A DNA stretch of 64,000 nucleotides from Corynebacterium mucifaciens. GTDB taxonomy: Bacteria > Actinomycetota > Actinomycetes > Mycobacteriales > Mycobacteriaceae. A program made the position numbers and the translations under genes. The stretch lies in NCBI RefSeq assembly GCF_012396315.1, contig NZ_JAAXPF010000001.1:248001-312000 (forward strand), given 5' to 3'. Shown one piece after another: positions 8,425-16,950 of the stretch. A model generated the notes under the pieces. That model was given only the letters and a program-made list of their open reading frames with translations. It was not told where the DNA came from and did not search any database. Numbering within the stretch: the first letter of the stretch is position 1; every line of letters begins with the position of its first letter.

Positions 8425-9095
8425 CGCCGCTTGGTCACGAGCGTCAGCCCGCCGTCGAGAGGCAGGCGCGCAATGGCGGCGCCGTCGAGCGCAAGCGTGT
8501 CAACGAAAGCGTCCGCCTCCCTCGCCGCCTCCGTCTCACGGTCGCGGCGCGTGGTGTCGGCCACGGTGCCGTCGAGCAGCGAACCGGCGAGGACGAGCGT
8601 GCCGCCCGGGGCGAGAAGGGGCCACGCGGCGTCGATGAGCGGGCGCAGCTGCACGGCGGCAACGTCGGCGTAGATGAGCTGGTAGGCACCGGTGGCGAGG
8701 CGTCCCATGACGTCGAGCGGACGGGAGGTGAGGAAGCGCACCCGCGACGGCGCGAAGCCCGCGGCACGGAACGCGCCCTTAGCGCCCGCCTGCAACGCCG
8801 CCTCCGGCTCGATGCAGGTTAACGTGGCCTTCTCGCGCAGGCCCGCGAGGATGTGCAGACCGGCGACGCTAGCGGCGGGGGTGACGGCGACGGCGCCCTG
8901 GGAGGCCTCGCTGCTAGCCGCCAGCACGGTGAGCAGGTCGCCCACGACGGGGCTGGGGGTGGCTACGCCGTTTTCCTCGGCCTCTTCGCGCGCCTGGCGC
9001 AGGGCGTCGCCCACCGTCTCCGAGACGTGGTCCCGGCGGGCGGCGATGTAGGTGCTCAGTTGGGTAAATGCGGTCTCACTCACACCGGCAATCAT
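8421..9095 (-). CDS. O-methyltransferase (SAM-dependent)
   Basis: A 224-residue protein of the caffeoyl-CoA/catechol O-methyltransferase-like group, the homologue of Rv1220c, which neighbours sigE in mycobacteria. Seen: [12 protein letters not shown] in the SAM-binding region, CIEPEAAL after beta-2, [34 protein letters not shown] as the core. The substrate is unknown. The start at 9095 ([13 protein letters not shown]) is preferred because the longer open frame would cover the sigE promoter region. It is divergent from sigE. Confidence 0.78.
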   Translation of the reverse strand: MIAGVSETAFTQLSTYIAARRDHVSETVGDALRQAREEAEENGVATPSPVVGDLLTVLAASSEASQGAVAVTPAASVAGLHILAGLREKATLTCIEPEAALQAGAKGAFRAAGFAPSRVRFLTSRPLDVMGRLATGAYQLIYADVAAVQLRPLIDAAWPLLAPGGTLVLAGSLLDGTVADTTRRDRETEAAREADAFVDTLALDGAAIARLPLDGGLTLVTKRR

Positions 9096-9141
9096 AGCGG
9101 GGCGAGCGCAGCCAGGAAGTTCACAGGAGAGGAGCTGGTGC

Positions 9142-9765
9142 ATGGCAGCACGGTCTGCGACAATGGTCCGCATGAGCGTCGAGGAAACCCCACTGTCTGG
9201 CACGGCCGCCTTCGACGCTGGCGAAGGGGCCATGCCCACGTGGTCGGAGCTGGTGAAGGAGCACGCCGATAGCGTCTACCGCCTCGCGTACCGCCTTTCC
9301 GGCAACCAGCACGACGCAGAGGACCTGACGCAGGAGACCTTCATGCGCGTGTTCCGCAGCTTGAAGAACTACCAGCCGGGCACCTTCGAGGGCTGGCTGC
9401 ACCGCATCACCACCAACCTGTTTCTAGACATGGTGCGCCGCCGCGCCAAGATCCGCATGGAGGCGTTGCCGGAGGACTACGAGCGCGTCCCCGGCACTGA
9501 CATGACGCCGGAGGAGGCCTACAACGTGGCCAACCTGGACCCGGCGCTGCAACGCGCGCTGGACGGCCTCGCGCCGGATTTCCGCGTTGCCGTCGTGCTC
9601 TGCGATGTGGTGGGGATGACGTACGAAGAGATCGGCGAGACCCTCGGAGTGAAGATGGGCACCGTGCGCTCGCGCATCCACCGCGGCCGCGCGCAACTGC
9701 GCGAGTCCCTCGAGGCGCAGGCGCTCAACGACGCCCACGCGAAGGAACTCATCCGCACCCGCTAG
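9142..9765 (+). CDS. sigE: ECF sigma factor SigE
   Basis: A 207-residue extracytoplasmic-function sigma factor directing cell-surface and heat stress genes. Region 2 is [27 protein letters not shown]; region 4 is [28 protein letters not shown]. The ATG at 9142 is chosen because AGGAG at 9130-9134 lies 7 bases before it; starts at 9163 and 9172 are possible. The anti-sigma gene follows 9 bases later, then tatB. The order O-methyltransferase, sigE, anti-sigma, tatB matches C. glutamicum and M. tuberculosis, except that the mycobacterial htrA gene is missing between the last two. Confidence 0.93.
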   Translation: MAARSATMVRMSVEETPLSGTAAFDAGEGAMPTWSELVKEHADSVYRLAYRLSGNQHDAEDLTQETFMRVFRSLKNYQPGTFEGWLHRITTNLFLDMVRRRAKIRMEALPEDYERVPGTDMTPEEAYNVANLDPALQRALDGLAPDFRVAVVLCDVVGMTYEEIGETLGVKMGTVRSRIHRGRAQLRESLEAQALNDAHAKELIRTR

Positions 9766-9774
9766 ACAAGCGAC

Positions 9775-10170
9775 GTGATCCGCATGGCCAAACGCGAATT
9801 CAAATCCACCGACCACCTCAACCCCGAAGCGGTCGCCGCCTTCGTCGACGGTGAGCTGTCGGATTCGGCCTTCCATCGCGCCGCAAAGCACCTAGCAGCG
9901 TGCGACGAGTGCCGCGCGGAGGTGGACTGCCAACGCAAGGCGGCCAACCGGCTGCGCGTGGTGGGTGACTCCGACGTGCATGCCCCGGCCTCGCTGGTGG
10001 AGCGCTTGGCGGGGCTGTGCGCGGATGAGCCCGGCAGCGACGCGACGGGCGGGAGCGACGTCAGCGGCGACCGTTTCAGCGCGCCGCGCGGGAGGCTCGG
10101 CCGGTTGGGTTCTGCGCTGCACTCGTCGGTGCAGTCATCCTTGGGAGCCCTCAAGCGGCGCGGAGAGTAG
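9775..10170 (+). CDS. cseE: Zinc-associated anti-sigma factor CseE
   Basis: A 131-residue cytoplasmic anti-sigma factor expected to hold SigE inactive. The ZAS motif H-x3-C-x2-C is seen as HLAACDEC near residues 43-50, after an N-terminal helix LNPEAVAAFVDGELSDSAFHRA. The region after residue 60 is low-complexity and weakly conserved, with no membrane segment, so it is a soluble type. The GTG at 9775 or the ATG at 9784 could be the start. It follows sigE directly, as in C. glutamicum. Confidence 0.88.
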   Translation: MIRMAKREFKSTDHLNPEAVAAFVDGELSDSAFHRAAKHLAACDECRAEVDCQRKAANRLRVVGDSDVHAPASLVERLAGLCADEPGSDATGGSDVSGDRFSAPRGRLGRLGSALHSSVQSSLGALKRRGE

Positions 10171-10180
10171 GGTGACGTAG

Positions 10181-10603
10181 GTGTTTTCCAACATCGGCTG
10201 GGGCGAAATCTTCTTCATCCTGATCATCGGGCTCATCGTGATCGGGCCGGAACGCCTGCCGTCGGTCGTCGAGGACGTGCGCGCGGCCATCTACGCCGCG
10301 AGAAAGGCGATCAATAACGCGAAAGCGGAGCTCAACGGCGAGCTGGAAGGCTTCGACGAGATCAAGAAACCGCTGGGCACCGTCACCCAGTACGCGGCGA
10401 TGGGTCCGCGTCGCGCCATGGCCAAGGTGCTGTTTGAAGACGAAGCCGTGGACGGCCCGGCACAACCCGGCCCGATGCAGACCGCTCCGGAGCCCACGAA
10501 GTCGGGGCCTCGACCGGCGCCGGGGGCGCGGAAGCAGCCGCGGCGGGATCAGGCGGAGCGGCCGTCGCAAAGCAAGGGCTTTTCCTGGGAGGACATTACT
10601 TAA
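10181..10603 (+). CDS. tatB: Twin-arginine translocase subunit TatB
   Basis: A 140-residue protein with one N-terminal membrane helix followed by the TatA/B hinge (IGWGEIFFILIIGLIVIGPE, then RLP) and a basic amphipathic helix. The C-terminal tail is rich in Pro, Gly and charged residues. TatB with TatC recognises twin-arginine signal peptides; the window encodes at least one likely client, the Tat-lipoprotein at 53167-54003. GTG start at 10181. Its stop overlaps the 3' end of the convergent mrp gene. Confidence 0.92.
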   Translation: MFSNIGWGEIFFILIIGLIVIGPERLPSVVEDVRAAIYAARKAINNAKAELNGELEGFDEIKKPLGTVTQYAAMGPRRAMAKVLFEDEAVDGPAQPGPMQTAPEPTKSGPRPAPGARKQPRRDQAERPSQSKGFSWEDIT

Positions 10604-11732
10604 CCCGCGGGTTGAGGTTTTTGCCGGCGAGGGACTCGCGGCGGACCTTCAGCTGGTCGGCCACCGCGCGGATGGCCTTCGCGGCGGGGGAGTCCGGTTC
10701 GGAGATGACAACGGGGGTGCCGGTGTCGCCGTGTTCGCGCAGCGTCGGGTCGAGTGGGATGGAGCCGAGCAGCGCTACGTCGGAATCCGTCAGCTGCGTG
10801 AGGCGCTCGGCCACCTGCTCGCCGCCGCCCTCGCCGAAGATGTTCATGACGGTGCCGTCGGGCATGGTCATGCCGGACATGTTCTCGATCACGCCCGCGA
10901 TCTTCTGGTCCGTCTGCTGCGCGATGGTGCCGGCGCGCTCGGCCACCTCGGCGGCCGCGGCCTGCGGGGTGGTCACGATCAGGAGTTCGGCGTTGGGGAC
11001 GAGCTGCGCCACTGTGATGGCCACGTCGCCGGTGCCGGGCGGCAGGTCCATGAACAGCACGTCCAGGTCGCCCCAGTACACGTCCGCCAAGAACTGCTGG
11101 ATGGCGCGGGTGAGCATGGGCCCGCGCCACACGATCGGCGCGTTGCCCTCCACAAACTGGCCCACGGAGATGTGGCGCACGCCGTGCGCGATCGGCGGCA
11201 TAATCATCTCGTCCACCACGGTCGGGCCCTTGTCGTCCGAGCCCATGAGCCCGGGCACGGAGTGGCCGTAGATGTCGGCGTCGACGATGCCCACGGTCAG
11301 GCCCTGCGCGGCCAGCGCGGTGGCGAGGTTGACGGTCATGGAGGATTTACCCACGCCGCCCTTGCCCGAGGCCACAGCGTAGATGCGGGTGCGCGTGTCC
11401 GGGTCGGCGAACGGGATCACCGGCCCGGTCTGCTCCCCGCGCAGTTTCAGCGCCAGTGCCCGGCGCTGCTCGTCGCTCATGGTGTGCAGGTCGACGCTGA
11501 CCTCGCCCACGCCGTCGAGCTCTTCCAGTACGGCGCGCGCGTTGCCTTCGATGGTGTCGCGCATCGGGCAGCCCGCGATGGTGAGGTAGATGCCCACGGC
11601 CACGTCTGCGCCGTTGATGCGCACGGACTCGACCATGTCCAGCTCGGTGATCGGCTTGCCAATCTCGGGGTCCTCCACGCGCGCGAGGGCGGTAAGGACG
11701 TCCGCTTCTGTAATCGTGTGTTCAGTAGCCAT
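10596..11732 (-). CDS. mrp: Mrp/ApbC-type iron-sulfur carrier ATPase
   Basis: A 378-residue P-loop ATPase thought to carry or insert Fe-S clusters in the cytoplasm. The N-terminal DUF59/MIP18 domain is seen (ALARVEDPEIGKPITEL, about residues 12-28), then the deviant Walker A SGKGGVGKSSMTVNLA near 120, Walker B-like FMDLPPGTGD, and LLIVTTPQAAAAEVAER. The start at 11732 (MATEHTITEAD) fits the family and sits 10 bases from a TATACT hexamer on this strand. The longer open frame upstream crosses the divergent gene and is not used. Confidence 0.9.
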   Translation of the reverse strand: MATEHTITEADVLTALARVEDPEIGKPITELDMVESVRINGADVAVGIYLTIAGCPMRDTIEGNARAVLEELDGVGEVSVDLHTMSDEQRRALALKLRGEQTGPVIPFADPDTRTRIYAVASGKGGVGKSSMTVNLATALAAQGLTVGIVDADIYGHSVPGLMGSDDKGPTVVDEMIMPPIAHGVRHISVGQFVEGNAPIVWRGPMLTRAIQQFLADVYWGDLDVLFMDLPPGTGDVAITVAQLVPNAELLIVTTPQAAAAEVAERAGTIAQQTDQKIAGVIENMSGMTMPDGTVMNIFGEGGGEQVAERLTQLTDSDVALLGSIPLDPTLREHGDTGTPVVISEPDSPAAKAIRAVADQLKVRRESLAGKNLNPRVK

Positions 11733-11742
11733 CTCACCGAGA

Positions 11743-11777
11743 AGTATAACGGTGCGGCGAGGCATTACCGATACACT
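11743..11777. promoter_or_regulatory. Divergent -10 elements between mrp and the membrane protein gene
   Basis: On the minus strand TATACT (11743-11748) lies 10 bases from the mrp ATG. On the plus strand TACACT (11772-11777) lies 7 bases from the ATG at 11785. The second is close enough for leaderless initiation. Confidence 0.45.
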
Positions 11778-11784
11778 GGTGAGC

Positions 11785-12306
11785 ATGACAACACCCATGA
11801 ATAACCCCGCCCGCGGCGTGGCGCGCGAAGTGCCCACCGGCTGGCCTGTCGGCAGCTTCAAAACGTACGCGGAGGCGCAGCAGGCGGTGGATGCCCTGTC
11901 CGATACGCAGTTCCCGGTGGAGAAGCTGTCCATCGTGGGCGTGGATCTCATGCAGGTGGAGAAGATCACCGGCCGCCTGACGTGGGGCAAGGTGCTGGGC
12001 ACCGGCGCCCTCTCCGGCCTCTGGATGGGCCTGTTTTTGGGCCTGATCCTGTCCTTGTTCACCGAGCCCGGCAGCGGATGGGTCATATTCACCACCACGC
12101 TCATTATGGGCGCGATCTTCGGTGTGGTCTTCGCCGCCGTCGCCTACGCCCTGACCGGCGGCAAGCGCGACTTCTCCTCGGCGACGGCGATCGTGGCGGG
12201 ACGCTACGACGTGCTTTGCGAGCCGGACGAGGCACCGCGTGCGCGCGACCTCATCGCCGGGCAGCTGCCTCACGACGACGCTTCGCCCGCCAACCCCGAT
12301 GCGTAA
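11785..12306 (+). CDS. General-stress-type membrane protein (GsiB/YflT-like N-terminus)
   Basis: A 173-residue protein. The N-terminal part VGSFKTYAEAQQAVDALSDTQFPVEKLSIVGVDL resembles the short general stress protein 17M domain. It is followed by two membrane helices rich in Gly/Leu/Phe (about residues 72-95 and 100-125) and a short cytoplasmic end. Divergent from mrp, followed without a gap by a lipoprotein gene whose ATG (12299) overlaps its end. Its molecular role is unknown. Confidence 0.7.
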   Translation: MTTPMNNPARGVAREVPTGWPVGSFKTYAEAQQAVDALSDTQFPVEKLSIVGVDLMQVEKITGRLTWGKVLGTGALSGLWMGLFLGLILSLFTEPGSGWVIFTTTLIMGAIFGVVFAAVAYALTGGKRDFSSATAIVAGRYDVLCEPDEAPRARDLIAGQLPHDDASPANPDA

Positions 12307-13012
12307 CGCCCGCCGCGCGTTTGTCGCGCTGGCGGCCTCCGCATTGGCACTCGGCGGGTGCTCGGCCGCGGGGTTGCAGCACACCGGCAAAGACCCGGTG
12401 GCCATCGGCATCGACGCAGACGACCCGGAGCAGGTGGTGTTGGGCGAGATCTACCGCCACATCCTGCAGCAGCTTGGCCGGCCCGCCAGCGTCATCCCCG
12501 CCGACTTCGCCACCGACGACACCCTGAGCGCGCTGAAGGAGGAGCCGGTGGACTTCGTGGTGGCGTGCACGGGCCGGCTCGTGGTGGAGACCAACACCGC
12601 GGCCGCGCAGCAGCTGGCCGAGGAGGCCGAGGCCGGCGCCGAAGGAATGCCGGAGACCGTGTACGATGCTGCCGTCGCGGCGCTTCCGGCGTCGGTGCGC
12701 ACCGTCGACCCGTCGCCAGCAGAGGGCTGCAGCGGCGCCGGGGACCTGCCGCAGAACGTGATCCCGTTGTTCACGGCGGGCATGTTCGACCGGGGGGAAA
12801 TCAACCGCCTGAACTTCATCACCCGCGTGATGGCTACCGACAGGATCGAGGAGATGGTCGACGAGGTCGAGGACGGTTCCAGCGTGGAGGACGCGCTGGC
12901 CGAGTGGATGATGGAGTACGCCCACATCGACGTCTACGCCGACGAGGTCGCCGACCCGGACGACAGCGGTGCTGCGGCCGGCGACTCCGCCGACCAATCC
13001 GGCGCGCGGTAG
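12299..13012 (+). CDS. Secreted lipoprotein, substrate-binding-like
   Basis: A 237-residue protein with a lipoprotein signal: Arg-rich start MRNARRAF, hydrophobic core, lipobox ALGGC with the Cys at about residue 21. The mature part begins with VAIGIDADDPEQVVLGEIYRH, and later VDFVVACTGRLV. That pattern resembles OpuAC-type (compatible-solute ABC) binding proteins, but no transport genes are adjacent. It is cotranscribed with the preceding membrane protein (8-base overlap). Its function is not established. Confidence 0.72.
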   Translation: MRNARRAFVALAASALALGGCSAAGLQHTGKDPVAIGIDADDPEQVVLGEIYRHILQQLGRPASVIPADFATDDTLSALKEEPVDFVVACTGRLVVETNTAAAQQLAEEAEAGAEGMPETVYDAAVAALPASVRTVDPSPAEGCSGAGDLPQNVIPLFTAGMFDRGEINRLNFITRVMATDRIEEMVDEVEDGSSVEDALAEWMMEYAHIDVYADEVADPDDSGAAAGDSADQSGAR

Positions 13013-13027
13013 CGCCTACACACGAGG

Positions 13028-13055
13028 AAGGGCCCCGGGAATTCCCGGGGCCCTT
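13028..13055 (+). terminator. Hairpin terminator
   Basis: A perfect 12-bp GC-rich stem (13028-13039 with 13044-13055) and a 4-base loop AATT, but only a short T-poor tail. It lies between convergent genes (lipoprotein and odhA). Confidence 0.7.
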
Positions 13056-13092
13056 GGTGCTTGGCGGGTGGGGCCGTTAGGCCGTCGTCAAG

Positions 13093-16000
13093 CTACTTTG
13101 CAAACGCGTCCTCGAGGAGCTGCTTTTCCTCCTGCTGGTGCACCTTCGCCACACCGGTGGCGGTGGTGGACTGGGCGCGGCGGGACACGCGGACCATCTC
13201 CGGCATGTCCGGGATCAGGTCGCGCAGGTGCTCGTTGTAGAACGGCCACGCGCCCTGGTTGGCCGGCTCGTCCTGGACCCAGCGGATCTGCTTCGCGTTC
13301 GGGTAGTTCTTGAACGCGTCGGAGAGGCGGTTGAAGGGGATCGGGTGGAGCATTTCCACGCGGACGATGGCGACGTCGTCGCGGCCGTCCTCTTCCTTCT
13401 TCTTGGCCAGGTCCCAGTAGATCTTGCCGGAGCACAGCAGGATCGTCTGCACCTTGTCGGTGTCGCCGATGACCTTGTTGCCGCGCTCGACGAAGTTCGG
13501 GTCGTCGATGACGGACTGGAACTTCTCCACCTCGATGAAGTCCGCCGGCTGCGAGACGGCTGCCTTGTTGCGCAGCATGGACTTCGGGGTGAACACGATC
13601 AGCGGACGCTTCATCTCACCGAGCGCCTGGCGGCGCAGCAGGTGGAAGTGGTTCGCCGGGGTGGACGGCTGGGCGATGGTCATGGAGCCCTCCGCCACGA
13701 GCTGCAGGTAGCGCTCGATGCGGGCGGACGAGTGGTCCGGGCCCTGGCCCTCGTAGCCGTGCGGCAGCAGCGCGATGAGGGAGGACAGCTCGCCCCACTT
13801 TGTCTCCGAGGAGGAGATGTACTCGTCGATGATGGTCTGGGCGCCGTTGGCGAAGTCGCCGAACTGCGCCTCCCAGGCCACCACGGCGTCCTTGTTGCCC
13901 AGGGTGTAGCCGTACTCGAAGCCCATGCCCGCGAACTCGGTCAGGGCGGAGTTGTACACCTGGAACTGGCCGCCGTTGCCGGCCTCCTGCGCGTTGTAAT
14001 CCAGCGGGTTGTACGCCTCGGCGTTATCCGGGTTGTACAGCACCGCGTGGCGCTGGGTGAAGGTGCCGCGCTGGGAGTCCTCGCCGGCGACGCGGACGAA
14101 CTTGCCCTGCTCGGCGAGGGAACCGAAGGCGAGCAGCTCGCCCCAGCCCCAGTCGATGTCGCCGTCGGTGAAGGAGCCGCCGCGCTTCTTCAGCACGGAC
14201 TTCAGGCGCTTGTTCGGCGTGAAGTCGTCCGGGAGGTTCGCGTACGCGTCGGCGAGGCGCTTGAACTGCTCCTCCGAGATGGAGGTGTCCAACCCGCGGG
14301 TGAGCTTCTGGGAATCCGTGATGCCGGTCTGCTCGCTCGGCTTGCCCTCTTCAGCCTTCACGTCGGAGAAGACGGAATCCAGCTGGTCGTGGAAGTCCTG
14401 CGCGGCCTTCTTCGCGTCGTCCTCGGTGATGTCGCCGCGGCCGATGAGATCCTGCGTGTAGCGGGTGCGCACGGACGGGTGGGACTCGATGCGGTTGTAC
14501 ATCACCGGCTGGGTCACCGTCGGGTCGTCGGCCTCGTTGTGGCCGCGTAGGCGGTAGCAGATGAGGTCGATGAAGACGTCCTTGCCAAACTCGCGGCGGT
14601 ACTCCGCAGCCAGCTGGGCAACCCATGCGGCGGCCTCCGGGTCGTCGCCGTTGACGTGGAAGACCGGGCAGTCGAAGCCCTTAGCCAGGTCGGTGGCGTA
14701 GAAGGTGGAGCGGCCGGAATCCGGGGTGGTGGTGAAGCCGATCTGGTTGTTTACCACGATGTGGATGGTGCCGCCGACGGTGTAGCCCGGCAGGCGGGAC
14801 AGGTTCAGGGTCTCCTGGACCACGCCCAGGCCGGCGAAGGAGGCGTCGCCGTGCAGCATGAGCGGCACAACCGGGTGGTCCTCGCGGCCCTTCTCGTCCT
14901 TGATCTTGTCCGCCTTCGCGCGGGCCATACCCACCAGCACCGGGTCAACGGCCTCGAGGTGGGACGGGTTGGCGGCCAGCGACACCTTGATCTCGCCGTC
15001 GCCGAACATCTGGATGTGCTCGCCCTCGAAACCGAGGTGGTACTTCACGTCGCCGGAGCCGCCCTGCTGGGCCGCGCGCATGTTGCCCTCGAACTCGTTG
15101 AAGATGGTGGCAACCGGCTTGCCGACGATGTTGAACAGCACGTTCAGGCGGCCGCGGTGCGGCATGCCGATGACGACCTCTTCCAGGCCCTGGCCCGCAG
15201 CGGTGTCGATGATGGCGTCCATCAGCGGGATCAGGGTCTCGGCGCCCTCCAGGGAGAAGCGCTTCTGGCCCAGGTACTTCGTCTGCAGGAAGTTCTCGAA
15301 GGCCTCCGCGGCGTTGAGCTTCTGCAGGATGTACTTCTGCTCCGGGCCGGTCGGCTTCGGCATGCCGGCCTCGACGCGGTCGCGCAGCCACTCGCGCTCG
15401 TCGCGGTCCATGATGTGGGAGTACTCGGTGCCCACCTTCAGGGTGTAGGCGGCGCGCAGGCGCGACATGACCTCGCGCAGCGTCATCTGTTCCTTGCCGC
15501 CGAAGCCGCCGACGTGAAAGACGCGGTCCAAGTCCCACAGGGTCAGGCCGTGGGTTTCCATGAGCAGGTCGCGGGAGTCCGGCTTGGGCAGGCCCGGCTG
15601 GTGCCAGTGCAGCGGGTTGGTGTCCGCGATGAGGTGGCCGCGCGAGCGGTACGCCTCGATGAGCTGCATGACGCGAGTGTCTTTGTTGATGCCGGTGTTC
15701 GGCTCGTCCTGCGCCCAGCGCATCGGGGCGTAGGGGATCTCCAGAGAGCGGAAGATCTCGTCCCAGAACTTGTCGTCGATGAGCAGCTGCGAGATGTCGC
15801 GCAGGAACTCGCCGGACTCCGCGCCCTGGATCACGCGGTGGTCATAGGTGGAGGTCAGCGTGACCAGCTTGCCCACACCCAGCTCGGCGAGGCGGTCCTC
15901 GGAGGCGCCGGCGAACTCCGCCGGGTAGTCCATCGCGCCCACGCCGATGATGGTGCCCTGGCCCTTGGTCAGGCGCGGGATGGAGTGGCGGGTGCCGATG

Positions 16001-16827
16001 CCGCCCGGGTTGGTCAGCTGGATGGTCACGCCGGAGAAGTCGTCCATGGTGAGCTTGCCGTCGCGGGCGCGCACCACGATGTCCTCGTACGCGTCGACGA
16101 ACTCGGAGAAGGACTTGGTCTCGCACTCCTTGATGGCGGCGACGACCAGGGAGCGGGAGCCGTTCTTGCCCGGCAGGTCGATGGCCAGGCCGAGGTTGAT
16201 GTGCTCCGGCTGCACGGCGAAGGACTTGTTGCCGTCCTCCTTGTAGTTCTTGTTCATGTCCGGGTGCAGCTTGGTGGCCTGGACAATCGCGTAGCCGATG
16301 ATGTGGGTGAACGACACCTTGCCGCCGCGGGTGCGCTTGAGGTGGTCGTTGATCAGCGCGCGGTTCTCAAACATGAGCTTGACCGGCATGTCGCGCACGG
16401 TGGTCGCGGTCGGCACCTCGAGCGACTCGTTCATGTTCTTGGCGATGGCCTTAAACGCGCCCTTGAGCTGGAACTCGCCCGGCTCGACGTCGACCTGGGC
16501 GATCTTGTCTAGCGGGGAGGTCTTTGCCGGGGCAGTGGAGCGCTTCGGCTTCGCGGCCACCTTGGCCGCCGCCTCGTCCACCTTGGTTTCGCGCCCGTCC
16601 TGGCTCGGGGCGCCGGTGGTGCGCGCGACCTTCGGGTCGGTCTTCGGGGCGCTTGCGCCTTCTGCGGAAGGTGTGACGGTCGACGTGCCCTTCGCAGTCT
16701 TCGGTGCGCCCTTGCTCTCAAACAGCTCACGCCATTCGGCGTCCACCGAGTTCGGGTCGTCCTTGTACTGCTGGAACATCTCGTCAACCAGCCAGCTGTT
16801 CTGGCCGAACGTGTTTTCGCTGCTCAC
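13093..16827 (-). CDS. odhA: 2-oxoglutarate dehydrogenase E2-E1 fusion OdhA
   Basis: A 1244-residue actinobacterial-type 2-oxoglutarate dehydrogenase, combining a succinyltransferase (E2o) domain and a thiamine-diphosphate E1o domain for the TCA cycle. Order: short N-terminal segment (FGQNSWLVDEMFQQY), an Ala/Pro/Lys linker, E2o domain about 110-360 (with TSTYDHRVIQGAESGEFL), then E1o (HLGFEGEHIQMFGDG, GLVVEN-type cofactor regions, HGDASFAGLGVVQETLNLS). There is no lipoyl domain, as known for this class. In corynebacteria it is inhibited by unphosphorylated OdhI. Start codon GTG with GAAGGAAGGCGAG just upstream. Confidence 0.96.
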   Translation of the reverse strand: MSSENTFGQNSWLVDEMFQQYKDDPNSVDAEWRELFESKGAPKTAKGTSTVTPSAEGASAPKTDPKVARTTGAPSQDGRETKVDEAAAKVAAKPKRSTAPAKTSPLDKIAQVDVEPGEFQLKGAFKAIAKNMNESLEVPTATTVRDMPVKLMFENRALINDHLKRTRGGKVSFTHIIGYAIVQATKLHPDMNKNYKEDGNKSFAVQPEHINLGLAIDLPGKNGSRSLVVAAIKECETKSFSEFVDAYEDIVVRARDGKLTMDDFSGVTIQLTNPGGIGTRHSIPRLTKGQGTIIGVGAMDYPAEFAGASEDRLAELGVGKLVTLTSTYDHRVIQGAESGEFLRDISQLLIDDKFWDEIFRSLEIPYAPMRWAQDEPNTGINKDTRVMQLIEAYRSRGHLIADTNPLHWHQPGLPKPDSRDLLMETHGLTLWDLDRVFHVGGFGGKEQMTLREVMSRLRAAYTLKVGTEYSHIMDRDEREWLRDRVEAGMPKPTGPEQKYILQKLNAAEAFENFLQTKYLGQKRFSLEGAETLIPLMDAIIDTAAGQGLEEVVIGMPHRGRLNVLFNIVGKPVATIFNEFEGNMRAAQQGGSGDVKYHLGFEGEHIQMFGDGEIKVSLAANPSHLEAVDPVLVGMARAKADKIKDEKGREDHPVVPLMLHGDASFAGLGVVQETLNLSRLPGYTVGGTIHIVVNNQIGFTTTPDSGRSTFYATDLAKGFDCPVFHVNGDDPEAAAWVAQLAAEYRREFGKDVFIDLICYRLRGHNEADDPTVTQPVMYNRIESHPSVRTRYTQDLIGRGDITEDDAKKAAQDFHDQLDSVFSDVKAEEGKPSEQTGITDSQKLTRGLDTSISEEQFKRLADAYANLPDDFTPNKRLKSVLKKRGGSFTDGDIDWGWGELLAFGSLAEQGKFVRVAGEDSQRGTFTQRHAVLYNPDNAEAYNPLDYNAQEAGNGGQFQVYNSALTEFAGMGFEYGYTLGNKDAVVAWEAQFGDFANGAQTIIDEYISSSETKWGELSSLIALLPHGYEGQGPDHSSARIERYLQLVAEGSMTIAQPSTPANHFHLLRRQALGEMKRPLIVFTPKSMLRNKAAVSQPADFIEVEKFQSVIDDPNFVERGNKVIGDTDKVQTILLCSGKIYWDLAKKKEEDGRDDVAIVRVEMLHPIPFNRLSDAFKNYPNAKQIRWVQDEPANQGAWPFYNEHLRDLIPDMPEMVRVSRRAQSTTATGVAKVHQQEEKQLLEDAFAK

Positions 16828-16950
16828 GGCAGGTTCTCGCCTTCCTTCTCCATTGATTTCGCGGAACGTCTCTTTGACTGTAATCGTCGGCGCTGGTAGC
16901 GCGCTAACTTGTATTGTTCCACTCCACGGGGTCCCTGCGTTTCACCCCCG

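Noticed and set aside
13093..16827. Gln in the E2 active-site motif (HRVIQGA instead of HRVxDG) of OdhA as a defect
   Set aside because: I recall the same substitution from other corynebacterial OdhA proteins, so it looks like a normal property of the family rather than a mutation of this strain.
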